DNA of 64,000 nucleotides, taken from positions 2,848,501-2,912,500 of the forward strand of contig LANB01000001.1 of the NCBI GenBank assembly GCA_000964245.1. Reading direction: 5' to 3'. The notes beneath the pieces were generated by a model. The model searched no databases. It was not told where the DNA came from and saw only the letters and a list, made by a program, of their open reading frames with translations. Positions 1 through 9,354 of this stretch are shown here, in pieces (the stretch's first letter is position 1; each line of letters begins with the position of its first letter). The stretch is from Cellvibrionaceae bacterium 1162T.S.0a.05. GTDB lineage: Bacteria > Pseudomonadota > Gammaproteobacteria > Pseudomonadales > Cellvibrionaceae. Both the position numbers and the translations under genes were made by a program.

Positions 1-1593
1 CGTGAAGCCAACGAGAAAATGGCGCGCCTTTTTGGTGTCAGTAATTTACAAGCGCTTTTTGGAACGCCGCTGCATCGCAACGGCTCAATGACGAGCAAAA
101 GTGATATCGCAACTTTTGTTGAAAATAATTATCGTCTGGAAGACCTTGAATTTACCCGTATCGACTCTCATGGTCGCAAAGCCTACATGCAAAGTTCGGC
201 AATCGGCATTGTCGAGAACGGGTTTCTTATTCGGGCCTGGGGTACTACGCGCGATGTTACCGAAAAAAAGCGTTATTTAAACCGTATGCAGTATCTGGCG
301 GACCACGATCCGCTCACCTCTTTGCCAAATCGAAGTTTATTGTACCGTACTGTTGACGAGGCGATTTTAAATCGTAAATCCGATCGTAAACTTGCGTTAC
401 TGTTGATAGACCTTGATCGTTTTAAGGAAATAAACGATACCCTCGGCCATCTCGCTGGCGACAAGGTGTTGAAGCAAATAGGCCCTCGCCTGGAAACGGA
501 AATGGGCGATGTGCCAGGGTTAGTTGCGCGCTTGGGAGGCGATGAGTTTGCAATCTTCCTTTCCAATATTCGCAATGCCCCGCAAGCGGCAGTAATGGGG
601 CACCGTTTTCTCGATGCGATAAGCCAGGTATTTGATTTGGAGGGGTATCACACTGAAATCAGCGCGAGCATTGGAGTAGCAATTTGTCCGGATCAGGCAG
701 AAAACACCAGTGAATTATTACGCTACGCCGACGTGGCGATGTACAACGCAAAAACCGGCTTAAAAGGTGTTGAAATTTATGATCCTAAACTCGACCCGAA
801 TTCTGCAAAACGTCTGGAATTAGTCAGTGCACTGGGCCGAGCAATCCGCGAAGACCAGTTTTATCTGGTTTTTCAACCGAAACTTGCGCTGCAATCCTAT
901 GAGCTTGAAGGCTTTGAGGCCTTGTTGCGTTGGAAACATCCGGAATTTGGCTATATTCCTCCCGGCGAATTTGTGCCCTTGGCAGAAAGTTCTAACCTCA
1001 TTCATGCCATGACCATATGGGTAATGGAACAAACGGTAAAACAATGCGCACACTGGCTGAAAAAGGAATTGAAAATACGTATTGCCATGAACTTGTCGCC
1101 ACGAAATTTGCTGGATGAACGTATTGTTGAAGAACTCTCGCGTATGCTTAAACACTATGATGTTCCAGGCGATATGCTGGAAATGGAAATCACCGAAAAT
1201 ATGTTGATGTCTGATCCAACGCGTGCGCGCATTGCCCTCGAAAAAATCAACTCGTTGGGTGTCCATTTGGCGATTGATGATTTTGGGACGGGCTATTCAT
1301 CTTTGGCCTATCTAAAAAGGTTGCCGGTACAAACCCTGAAAATTGATGGCTCGTTTATTCAAGGAATGGAAGAAGACGAGCAGGACAAGATTATTGTTAA
1401 CTCGACCATTCAAATGGCTCACAGTCTCGGTTTGAAGGTCGTGGCTGAGTGTGTTGAGACGGAAGAAGTGTTCAATAAATTACGCGATCTTGGTTGTGAC
1501 CTGGTACAAGGATATTACGTATCAAAACCGATGGACACTGACGAGGCCGCCGAATGGATGCTCAACCTCAAAAAAGCCGAGTCCAGCGACTGA
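1..1593 (+). CDS. GGDEF-EAL cyclic-di-GMP signalling protein (5' partial)
   Basis: The reading frame is open to the window edge, so the N-terminus lies outside; the first visible ATG (19) is internal. The visible part begins with the end of a PAS/PAC sensor segment, followed by a GGDEF domain (intact GGDEF near base 537) and an EAL domain (EALLRW near base 918, DDFGTGYSSL near 1275). GGDEF domains make cyclic-di-GMP and EAL domains hydrolyse it. The inhibitory RxxD site expected just before GGDEF is absent. The usual AEGVE motif of EAL reads AECVE, while QGYY is kept. The domain that dominates cannot be told from sequence. It converges on the bepA-like gene with 31 bases between stops and no clear terminator. 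Confidence 0.93.
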   Translation, partial: REANEKMARLFGVSNLQALFGTPLHRNGSMTSKSDIATFVENNYRLEDLEFTRIDSHGRKAYMQSSAIGIVENGFLIRAWGTTRDVTEKKRYLNRMQYLADHDPLTSLPNRSLLYRTVDEAILNRKSDRKLALLLIDLDRFKEINDTLGHLAGDKVLKQIGPRLETEMGDVPGLVARLGGDEFAIFLSNIRNAPQAAVMGHRFLDAISQVFDLEGYHTEISASIGVAICPDQAENTSELLRYADVAMYNAKTGLKGVEIYDPKLDPNSAKRLELVSALGRAIREDQFYLVFQPKLALQSYELEGFEALLRWKHPEFGYIPPGEFVPLAESSNLIHAMTIWVMEQTVKQCAHWLKKELKIRIAMNLSPRNLLDERIVEELSRMLKHYDVPGDMLEMEITENMLMSDPTRARIALEKINSLGVHLAIDDFGTGYSSLAYLKRLPVQTLKIDGSFIQGMEEDEQDKIIVNSTIQMAHSLGLKVVAECVETEEVFNKLRDLGCDLVQGYYVSKPMDTDEAAEWMLNLKKAESSD

Positions 1594-1624
1594 AGGTGAG
1601 ATTAAACTATCGGTCACAACGGAT

Positions 1625-3061
1625 TTAAATTTTTGCATCGCGCTGTAATTTGCGTACTTCTGCTAGCCGTTGCTCGACCTTTGCTTTCAGGTGGCGATCA
1701 TTTTCTACGCGCTTTAAGGCGTTAACCAGTTGAATTTCCGCTTTTTGAAAAACACCGTTTAACACAAAGTATTCTGCTCGTGCCAGGTGCACATCGAGAA
1801 TGTTGCCGGCAAGCCCGTGAACTTCCGCCAGTAAATACCAGACATAGTCGTCTTTTGGTCGGCGAGTCACATGCACTTTTAATAGTTCTTCACACTCCTT
1901 GTAGCGCGATGCTTTCATATAAATTTCTGCGAGCTTGACATTGAGTGCATGGTGAGTAGGGAAACTGCGAAGTTTATCAATTAATAACTTAATTGCGGTG
2001 TCTGCATTGCCGCGCTCTGTTTCAACTTCGGCAAGGCCAATAATGTAATAAAGATTGTCGGCGTCGTAACGCAACAGTTGTTTAAATACATCGCGAGCTT
2101 CATCGAGAGAGCGTTGCTTTGCCAGAGATAAGGCGAGGCCGTAATTGGCTATTTCATTAAAATCCTCGCGTGAGGCAATGATGTCTTTGTAAGTGCGTTC
2201 GGCTTCACGATAATTTTTTACATGAAGCAATTCTGCTCGCGTTTTTACCAGCTTGTATTCCACGTTGGGGGCATAATATTTTTTCTGGTGTTGTTGCGCG
2301 CGCAGTTTGGAATCGGCAATACGCGACTCCGTGACCGGGTGCGTAAGTAAAAATTCCGGCGGGCGACGATAGTAACGCGTGGCGCTCAACATTTGTTCGA
2401 ACATGTCGGGCATCGCATAGGGGTCCATTTGTGCCCGGATCATGGTTTCCATGCCAATACGATCAGCTTCTGCTTCCATATAACGGCTAAAGCGCAGCTG
2501 TGCATCAATTGCGGCAGCTTGGGTGGCGGAAATGGCAGCGATACCGGCATCGCCATCCGTTGTTGCCGCGATTGCAATACTGGCGAGCATGGCCGCTAAA
2601 TAACCGACTTGATTTTTTTGTTGTTCCTGAACTTTTCGTGCGTAGTGGCGCTGACTTAAGTGCGCCAATTCGTGTGCGACGACGGAAGAAAATTGTTGCT
2701 CGTCTTGCGCGAAGCGAAACAAGCCCGTATTAATACCAATGATGCCGCCTGGAACAGCGAATGCGTTTAGTGTGGGGTTCTCAACCACGAGTATATCGAG
2801 ACGTAAATCGCGCAGGTCACTGAACGTTGCGAGTCGTGTTACCAGTTGCTCGACATAGGCCTGAATAAACGGGTCAGTGGAAGTCGGGACTTGTGCCCGG
2901 TAAGCCATCAACCAGTTTTGCCCTAATTCATATTCCTTGGCGGGTGTGATCAGTCCACCGCTGGCATCCCCCAGGTCGGGCAAAACCAGGTCTGCGGCGT
3001 AGTTGGTGTGTGTCACACTCAACAGCCCAACAAGCACAATGGACAGCAATTTAATTCTCAT
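1625..3061 (-). CDS. bepA: BepA-like periplasmic M48 metalloprotease with TPR repeats
   Basis: 478 aa. Residues 1-22 form a signal peptide. The zinc-protease motif HELAH is at residues 130-134, with the third ligand in EAEAD near 196-200, as in M48 peptidases. The C-terminal half is TPR-like helical repeats. This matches BepA (YfgC), which works with the BAM complex and degrades stalled outer-membrane proteins such as LptD. It is divergent from the tusA-like/perM-like pair. The function is family knowledge; the orthology is a confident inference from architecture and length. Confidence 0.9.
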   Translation of the reverse strand: MRIKLLSIVLVGLLSVTHTNYAADLVLPDLGDASGGLITPAKEYELGQNWLMAYRAQVPTSTDPFIQAYVEQLVTRLATFSDLRDLRLDILVVENPTLNAFAVPGGIIGINTGLFRFAQDEQQFSSVVAHELAHLSQRHYARKVQEQQKNQVGYLAAMLASIAIAATTDGDAGIAAISATQAAAIDAQLRFSRYMEAEADRIGMETMIRAQMDPYAMPDMFEQMLSATRYYRRPPEFLLTHPVTESRIADSKLRAQQHQKKYYAPNVEYKLVKTRAELLHVKNYREAERTYKDIIASREDFNEIANYGLALSLAKQRSLDEARDVFKQLLRYDADNLYYIIGLAEVETERGNADTAIKLLIDKLRSFPTHHALNVKLAEIYMKASRYKECEELLKVHVTRRPKDDYVWYLLAEVHGLAGNILDVHLARAEYFVLNGVFQKAEIQLVNALKRVENDRHLKAKVEQRLAEVRKLQRDAKI

Positions 3062-3190
3062 AACACTCGGTTTCCAGGTATTCCCGGGTATGCACCACAG
3101 GGTGCGTGCGCGGGTATCGCAAATTTTTAAGCAAGTTCGACCCTTGGACGTGTAAAATGCCAGGCTGGTTCAATTCCCATAAGCAAAAAA

Positions 3191-3439
3191 ATGCAAGAAG
3201 CCAGCAATTGTACACCCAAAGTCGTGGATGCACGTGGTTTGGCCTGTCCCATGCCGCTGTTGAAAGCCAAGCAGGCATTGAGTAAGGCGGCAGCGGGCGA
3301 ACAGGTCCGGGTACTGGCAACAGACCCCGGTTCCGTGAAGGACATCCGCAGCTTCATTCAGCTATCCTCTCATAAACTCCTTGAATTTAACGAAGTCGAA
3401 AACCACTACGTTTACCTGCTGGAAAAAGGGGCCCGGTAA
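3191..3439 (+). CDS. TusA/SirA-family sulfur carrier protein
   Basis: 82 aa. It contains the family signature DARGLACPMPLLKAK with the sulfur-accepting Cys and the CPxP helix, then the two-layer fold ending in YVYLLEKG. TusA-family proteins carry persulfide sulfur for tRNA thiolation, molybdenum cofactor or other sulfur transfers. The gene lies 3 bases before the perM-like gene and divergent from bepA. A bepA / TusA-like / permease order is also known to me from Pseudomonas, where the TusA-like member differs from canonical TusA, so I leave the symbol blank. The ribosome-binding site before the ATG is weak. Confidence 0.88.
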   Translation: MQEASNCTPKVVDARGLACPMPLLKAKQALSKAAAGEQVRVLATDPGSVKDIRSFIQLSSHKLLEFNEVENHYVYLLEKGAR

Positions 3440-3442
3440 CGC

Positions 3443-4519
3443 ATGATTAATATCTTTCAGCGCTGGATGGAGCGCTACTTTGCAGATGAAGAAGCCGTAC
3501 TGGTACTGGTGATCCTCATTGCCGGATTGGCGGTAGTGATCACTCTCGGCGTGGTGCTGGCGCCGATGATTGCGGCCATTATTATTGCGTTTTTGATGCA
3601 GGGTATGGTCGCGCGTTTAAAGAGTTGGGGTATTTCTCATCTGGTTGCCGTGAGCTGCGCCTTTCTTGTGCTCGCGGGTGGTATGGCCGTGAGCTTACTG
3701 TGGATTATGCCGGCCTTGTGGAAGCAGATGACGACACTGGTGACCGAAACGCCGCGTATGCTTAAGGAAGGCCAGGATTTGCTCCTGCTGTTGCCCCAAA
3801 AATACCCCACGTTGATTACCGAGGAGCAGGTACGCGAACTGATAGCGAGTTTGCGTGCTGACGTCGGTCAATGGGGGCAAAACGTTGTCTCCTTCTCGTT
3901 AGCGCAGATCCCCGTGTTGCTCGGGATTCTCATTTACCTTGTGCTGGTGCCAATTCTGGTCTTCTTCTTTCTGAAAGATGCGGAATCGATGATGGGGTGG
4001 CTCTCCGGTGTGTTACCTCGCGAACGCCCCGTGATGCGCCAAATCTGGCGGGAAATGAACCAGCAGATTGCGAACTATGTGCGCGGAAAGGTGATTGAAA
4101 TTGTGATCGTAGCGGGTGTGACCAGTGTCACTTTCAGCTTTCTGGACCTGCGTTATGCCCTGTTACTCGGCATACTGGTGGGCTTCTCTGTTCTGATTCC
4201 CTATATTGGTGCCGCCGTGGTGACCTTGCCGGTGGCATTGATCGCTTTTTTCCAGTGGGGTTGGAGCAGTGAATTTGCCTACGTATTAGTGGCTTACGCC
4301 ATTATTCAAGCCCTCGATGGCAACGCTCTGGTGCCATTATTGTTCTCGGAAGCCGTCAAAATGCACCCGGTTGTCATTATTCTTGCAGTGCTTGTGTTTG
4401 GTGGGCTCTGGGGCTTTTGGGGCGTCTTTTTTGCGATTCCTCTGGCGACTCTTGTGAAAGCCATCATCAATGCCTGGCCCACACGTAGCAAAGTTGAGAT
4501 GAGCGACGCGGCGCTCTAA
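3443..4519 (+). CDS. AI-2E/PerM-family inner-membrane transporter
   Basis: 358 aa, very hydrophobic, with about eight membrane helices in the AI-2E family layout: two or three N-terminal helices, a soluble loop near residues 100-150, then a cluster of C-terminal helices with the conserved YIGAAVVTLPV and GxxLVP-type segments. The start codon is 3 bases after the TusA-like stop, so the two are co-transcribed. Family members include PerM and the TqsA AI-2 exporter, but substrates cannot be assigned from sequence. No terminator is obvious after the stop. Confidence 0.88.
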   Translation: MINIFQRWMERYFADEEAVLVLVILIAGLAVVITLGVVLAPMIAAIIIAFLMQGMVARLKSWGISHLVAVSCAFLVLAGGMAVSLLWIMPALWKQMTTLVTETPRMLKEGQDLLLLLPQKYPTLITEEQVRELIASLRADVGQWGQNVVSFSLAQIPVLLGILIYLVLVPILVFFFLKDAESMMGWLSGVLPRERPVMRQIWREMNQQIANYVRGKVIEIVIVAGVTSVTFSFLDLRYALLLGILVGFSVLIPYIGAAVVTLPVALIAFFQWGWSSEFAYVLVAYAIIQALDGNALVPLLFSEAVKMHPVVIILAVLVFGGLWGFWGVFFAIPLATLVKAIINAWPTRSKVEMSDAAL

Positions 4520-4893
4520 TAATTCCATAAAACTCAAGCACTTATCACCTTAGAGCGGTACATTAACTAAGCGGCATAAGTGCATGAAAAGTGGAAATAT
4601 TCAGGCCACCTGTGTAGAATCAGCGCACTTTGTGGCCCCCACAAGGGGGTTGTGCTCATTGTTAACTGGCTGGTTGACGGCCTGATATTCAAGCCATGAG
4701 CAGTCGAAAACGCGAATGCTTTTCCGCCAAAGTACATGCCTAAAAGCAGGCAATACGGTTAAAGCGCTATTGCTTTCGCTACACTCAACGAAGTGGAACA
4801 ACTATAAGACGATGCATCGTAATCCGATGTAAGCGTTTGGAATTTTTGTGACCGATTCGCTGTATACCCACAGCGGCATTAAGGAGGCTTTTA
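4520..4893. other. Intergenic region before aceE, no gene seen
   Basis: 374 bases carrying the 3' end of the perM-like unit and the aceE promoter region. A short dyad, CCCCC/GGGGG with a 4-base loop near 4636-4649, and an AAAGC/GCTTT dyad near 4762-4777 are visible. I find no PdhR-type operator and no convincing -35/-10 pair. A strong Shine-Dalgarno (AAGGAGG, about 4881-4887) precedes aceE. Confidence 0.5.
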
Positions 4894-7548
4894 ATGCACG
4901 AGGATATAGATACTCTTGAGACCCAAGAGTGGCTGGAGGCTCTGGAATCCGTTATTCGTCATGGAGGCGCAGATCGTGCGTCTTACTTGCTTATTGCATT
5001 GGCGAAAGCGGCAACTCAAGCTGGAGTGCGCTTGCCCTCCGCGATCACGACGCCTTACATCAACACCATCCCCCCTAACGAAGAAAAGCGCATTCCAGGT
5101 GATCAACACCTTGAACGTCGTATTCGCAGCATTATTCGCTGGAATGCGATGGCAATGGTTATGCGTGCCAACGACAACAATGAAGGGCTGGGTGGCCATA
5201 TTGCTTCTTTCTCTTCTTCCGCCACGCTATACGAAGTCGGCTTTAACCACTTTTTCCGTGGCGATGAGGGTGAACAACGCGGCGACCTGGTTTACTTCCA
5301 GGGCCATATATCACCCGGTATTTATGCGCGCTCCTTCCTGGAGGGCCGCCTCACTGAAGAACATCTGGACAACTTCCGCCGCGAAGTCGATGGCAAGGGC
5401 TTGTCCTCCTATCCTCACCCCTGGTTGATGCCGGAATACTGGCAATTCCCCACGGTTTCCATGGGTCTGGGGCCTTTACAGGCAATCTATCAGGCCAACT
5501 TTATGCGCTATATGAGCGCGCGTGGTTTGTGTCCGCGCGGCGACCGCAAGGTGTGGGCTTTCCTGGGCGACGGTGAATGTGATGAGCCGGAAACCCTGGG
5601 TGCAATTTCACTCGCGGGCCGTGAGCAACTGGAAAACCTGATTTTCGTTATCAACTGTAACCTCCAGCGTTTGGACGGTCCGGTGCGCGGTAACGGCAAA
5701 ATTATTCAGGAACTCGAAGGAATATTCCGCGGTGCGGGTTGGAATGTGATTAAAGTCGTTTGGGGCGGCAAGTGGGATCCGCTGCTTGAAGCTGACAAAT
5801 CCGGCAAGCTTGTTCAGGTTATGAATGAAGTTGTCGACGGTGAATTACAAAACTTTAAAGCCAACGGCGGTAAATACACACGCGACCATTTCTTTGGTAA
5901 GTATCCAGAAACCGCAAAGCTTGTTGAGAATATGACGGATGAGGAAATTTATCATCTCAATCGCGGGGGCCACGACGCACAAAAAGTCTACGCGGCATAT
6001 GCCGAAGCGTATGCGCACAAGGGTCAACCCACTGTCATTCTTGCGCAAACCGTTAAAGGTTATGCAATGGGCGATTCCGGTGAGTCTGCGAATAAAACGC
6101 ACTCGGTTAAAAAACTGGATATCGACAGTCTTAAACAATTCCGCGATCGTTTTGGTATTCCTGTTTCTGATGAAGAACTCAAAAAAGTGCCGTACTACCG
6201 TCCCGCGCCAGATGCGCCGGAAATGGTGTACATGCACGAACGTCGTAAAAACCTGAAGGGTTATTTACCTTCACGTGTGGCTGATTTTGAGCCCTTGAAC
6301 ATTCCTTCACTGGATACCTTTAAAGCCTTGTTGAAATCAACCGGCGAGCGCGAAATTTCTACCACAATGGCTTTTGTTCGGTACTTGTCGACTCTCGTGA
6401 AGGATAAGAGCATGGGCGCACAAGTTGTGCCCATCGTGCCTGATGAAGCGCGTACTTTTGGTATGGAAGGGATGTTCCGTCAGTTGGGAATTTATTCCTC
6501 CGCGGGCCAGCGTTATACCCCGCACGATCACGACCAGATCATGTACTACAAAGAAGACAAAAAAGGCCAGATCCTGGAAGAGGGGATTAACGAGGCCGGT
6601 GCAATGTCTGCATGGATTTCAGCGGCCACAGCTTACAGCACCTACCGTGTGCCGATGATTCCTTTCTACATTTACTATTCCATGTTTGGCTTCCAGCGAA
6701 TTGGTGACCTGGCATGGTTGGCGGGTGATATACAGGCGCGCGGCTTCCTCATTGGTGCGACTTCCGGTCGAACCACGTTGAATGGCGAAGGCTTGCAGCA
6801 CCAGGATGGTCACAGTCATATCGTTGCGCATACCATTCCGAATTGCCGTTCATACGATCCAACCTATGCGTTTGAATTGGCAGTGATCATTAGCGATGGT
6901 TTACAGCGTATGTATGTAGACAAGGAAAATTGCTTCTACTACATCTCAACCATGAACGAGAACTATCAGCACCCGGATATGCCGGAGGGTGCGGAAGAGG
7001 GCATCATCAAAGGTATTTACCAGCTTAAGGCCGGTAAAAAATCTGCGAAGAAAAAACGTGTTCAGTTGATGGGTGCCGGTTCCATTCTGCGTGAAGTGGA
7101 AGCAGCAGCAGATTTGCTGCGCGATGATTGGGGTATCGAATCTGACATCTGGAGTGTGACCAGTGTAAACGAACTGGCCCGCGAAGGTCAGAAGACGGAC
7201 CGCTGGAATTTAATGAATCCGGATAAAAAACCACGCAAGGCCTGGTTGACCCAGCAGCTTGAAAAAGCAGATGGCCCCTTCGTGATTTCGACGGATTACA
7301 TCAAGAGCTACGCTGAACAATTACGTGCTTACATTCCAGGAACCTATTCAGTATTGGGTACAGACGGTTTTGGCCGCTCGGATACGCGCAGTAAATTGCG
7401 CGAATTTTTCGAAGTTGATCGTTACTACGTCACGCTCGCCGCACTTAAAGCGCTTGCAGATGATGGCAATATCGAAGCAACTGAAGTGACCAAGGCGATG
7501 AAGAAGTACGGCATCAAGTCCGACAAAATTGATCCCACTACCGTGTAA
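4894..7548 (+). CDS. aceE: Pyruvate dehydrogenase E1 component (homodimeric type)
   Basis: 884 aa, normal length for the single-chain E1 of gammaproteobacteria. It decarboxylates pyruvate with thiamine diphosphate and passes the acetyl group to the lipoyl domains of AceF. The ThDP motif GDGECDEPET...NCN is present near residues 226-255, and conserved AceE segments such as NKTHSVKK and EGLQHQDGHSH follow. The start is fixed by AAGGAGG seven bases upstream. aceF follows after 14 bases, so this is an aceEF operon. No lpd gene follows, so dihydrolipoamide dehydrogenase must be encoded elsewhere. Confidence 0.98.
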   Translation: MHEDIDTLETQEWLEALESVIRHGGADRASYLLIALAKAATQAGVRLPSAITTPYINTIPPNEEKRIPGDQHLERRIRSIIRWNAMAMVMRANDNNEGLGGHIASFSSSATLYEVGFNHFFRGDEGEQRGDLVYFQGHISPGIYARSFLEGRLTEEHLDNFRREVDGKGLSSYPHPWLMPEYWQFPTVSMGLGPLQAIYQANFMRYMSARGLCPRGDRKVWAFLGDGECDEPETLGAISLAGREQLENLIFVINCNLQRLDGPVRGNGKIIQELEGIFRGAGWNVIKVVWGGKWDPLLEADKSGKLVQVMNEVVDGELQNFKANGGKYTRDHFFGKYPETAKLVENMTDEEIYHLNRGGHDAQKVYAAYAEAYAHKGQPTVILAQTVKGYAMGDSGESANKTHSVKKLDIDSLKQFRDRFGIPVSDEELKKVPYYRPAPDAPEMVYMHERRKNLKGYLPSRVADFEPLNIPSLDTFKALLKSTGEREISTTMAFVRYLSTLVKDKSMGAQVVPIVPDEARTFGMEGMFRQLGIYSSAGQRYTPHDHDQIMYYKEDKKGQILEEGINEAGAMSAWISAATAYSTYRVPMIPFYIYYSMFGFQRIGDLAWLAGDIQARGFLIGATSGRTTLNGEGLQHQDGHSHIVAHTIPNCRSYDPTYAFELAVIISDGLQRMYVDKENCFYYISTMNENYQHPDMPEGAEEGIIKGIYQLKAGKKSAKKKRVQLMGAGSILREVEAAADLLRDDWGIESDIWSVTSVNELAREGQKTDRWNLMNPDKKPRKAWLTQQLEKADGPFVISTDYIKSYAEQLRAYIPGTYSVLGTDGFGRSDTRSKLREFFEVDRYYVTLAALKALADDGNIEATEVTKAMKKYGIKSDKIDPTTV

Positions 7549-7562
7549 AGGAGAGTTGTAAC

Positions 7563-9182
7563 GTGGCTACAGAAACCATAAAAGTTCCTGACATTGGTGG
7601 ATCAGAAAACGTCGATGTCATTGAAGTAAGTATTGCTGCTGGTGATACCGTTGCCCAGGAAGACACTCTGATTGTTCTGGAATCGGATAAAGCCTCCATG
7701 GATATTCCATCTCCGCTGGCGGGCAAAATTATCAAAGTGCTGGTGAAAGAAGGCGATCAACTTTCTGAAGGCGATGCCATAGCAGAAATTGAAGTCGAAA
7801 GCTCAGCGAGCACAGAGCCCGAACCGAAAGAAGAAAGCGCGCCTGCGGTAACGAATGAAGCCGTGCCCGCAAACGCCGCACCGGCAAGTTCTGGCGGCGG
7901 TGAATTACCTGTCGCTGTTCCGGATATTGGTGGTTCTGAAGGTGTTGATGTTATTGAAGTGTGCGTTGCCATTGGTGACGAGGTCAGCGAAGGGGATTCA
8001 CTTGTCGTCCTCGAGAGTGATAAAGCCTCGATGGAAGTGCCTTCTCCTGCAAGTGGTAAAGTGATTTCCATCAGCATGAAAGAAGGCGACAAGGCAAGCG
8101 AGGGGGATCCCATCCTTGTTTTGCAATCCGGTGATGCACCAGCCTCCTCGTCGAGTGCGCCGGTTGAAAATGCACCAGCGCCCGCAGCAGATCCTGTACA
8201 TCAGGAAGACGAACCGCGTTCAAAACGTCCGCGCAGCACAAACGAACGTCATCCTTCCCCGGTAAAAAGTGAAGCGAGTGAAGTCTACGCTGGCCCCGCT
8301 GCGCGAAAGCTTGCGCGCCAGATGGGTGTTGAACTAGGCAATGTTGGCAGTTCAGGCCCGCGTGGACGTATTACCAAGGATGACATCAAGGCTTATGTAA
8401 AATCTGTTATGCAAAGTGGTGGCGCGGGTGCCGCTACGGGAGGGGCAGGCATACCTGCAATTCCTGCAGTCGATTTTGCGCAGTTTGGTGACATCGAACT
8501 CAAACCCATGAGTAAGATCGCCAAACTCACAGCAGCGAATATGAGCCGCAACTGGCTTAATGTTCCCCACGTTACGCAATTTGACAACGTCGATATCACC
8601 GATCTCGAAGACTTTCGTGCGAGTATGAAAGCCGAGGCAGAAAAAGCGGGCGTTAAACTGACACCGCTGCCTTTCTTGCTCAAAGCCTGTGCCGCAGCCT
8701 TAAAAGCTGAACCGAAATTCAATGTCAGTTTGCATTCCGATGGCGAACACATTGTACAAAAACATTACGTCCACATAGGTGTTGCCGTTGATACACCGAA
8801 TGGTTTGGTGGTTCCCGTTGTAAAAAATGTAGATCAGAAAGGTTTATTTGAAATTGCAAGGGAAACCGTTGAGCTTGCAGGTAAAGCTCGCGATGGCAAG
8901 CTTATGCCAAAAGATATGCAGGGCGGTTGTTTTACGATTTCTTCTCTCGGACCCATTGGCGGTGAAGGTTTTACGCCTATTGTTAATGCACCGGAAGTCG
9001 CTATTCTCGGCGTATCGAAAGCGTCAATTAAGCCGGTATGGAATGGGAAAGAATTCGCTCCACGCAACATGCTGCCTTTAAGTTTAAGTTATGACCATCG
9101 TGCAATTAATGGCGCGGATGCCGGTCGTTTCTTTACCTACCTGGGTGCCGTTCTGGCTGACCTGCGCAAGTTATTGGTTTAG
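7563..9182 (+). CDS. aceF: Pyruvate dehydrogenase E2, dihydrolipoyllysine acetyltransferase
   Basis: 539 aa with a GTG start preceded by AAGGAGAG. Two N-terminal lipoyl domains are visible, with lipoylation motifs ESDKASMDIP (about residue 40) and ESDKASMEVP (about 155), joined by Ala/Glu/Pro-rich linkers. An E3-binding domain follows (VYAGPAARKLARQMG, about 240), then the acetyltransferase core ending in DHRAINGADAGRF, the active-site His motif. It forms the structural core of the pyruvate dehydrogenase complex. E. coli AceF has three lipoyl domains; two is common in related bacteria. Confidence 0.98.
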   Translation: MATETIKVPDIGGSENVDVIEVSIAAGDTVAQEDTLIVLESDKASMDIPSPLAGKIIKVLVKEGDQLSEGDAIAEIEVESSASTEPEPKEESAPAVTNEAVPANAAPASSGGGELPVAVPDIGGSEGVDVIEVCVAIGDEVSEGDSLVVLESDKASMEVPSPASGKVISISMKEGDKASEGDPILVLQSGDAPASSSSAPVENAPAPAADPVHQEDEPRSKRPRSTNERHPSPVKSEASEVYAGPAARKLARQMGVELGNVGSSGPRGRITKDDIKAYVKSVMQSGGAGAATGGAGIPAIPAVDFAQFGDIELKPMSKIAKLTAANMSRNWLNVPHVTQFDNVDITDLEDFRASMKAEAEKAGVKLTPLPFLLKACAAALKAEPKFNVSLHSDGEHIVQKHYVHIGVAVDTPNGLVVPVVKNVDQKGLFEIARETVELAGKARDGKLMPKDMQGGCFTISSLGPIGGEGFTPIVNAPEVAILGVSKASIKPVWNGKEFAPRNMLPLSLSYDHRAINGADAGRFFTYLGAVLADLRKLLV

Positions 9183-9194
9183 TCGCTTTGAAAA

Positions 9195-9224
9195 AAACCC
9201 TCACCTCAATTGAGGTGAGGGTTT
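9195..9224 (+). terminator. Perfect 30-base palindrome after aceF, intrinsic terminator
   Basis: The left arm AAACCCTCACCTCAA and the right arm TTGAGGTGAGGGTTT are fully complementary, with A-rich sequence before and T-rich sequence after. It starts 12 bases after the aceF stop and can end the aceEF transcript. The symmetry would let it act for minus-strand transcription too. Confidence 0.88.
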
Positions 9225-9354
9225 GCTTTCTCACGAAACGGAAATTTGCGACTAGATTGATTGTTTCTGGTTTTAATTGAATTTAAGTTAATCTGGCGTC
9301 TAATTATGGCAGCCTGATTCCGGCTGCCGCAATAAACACAAGGGGTAAATAGCA

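Noticed and set aside
4520..4893. PdhR operator before aceE
   Set aside because: No AATTGGTAAGACCAATT-like string is visible.
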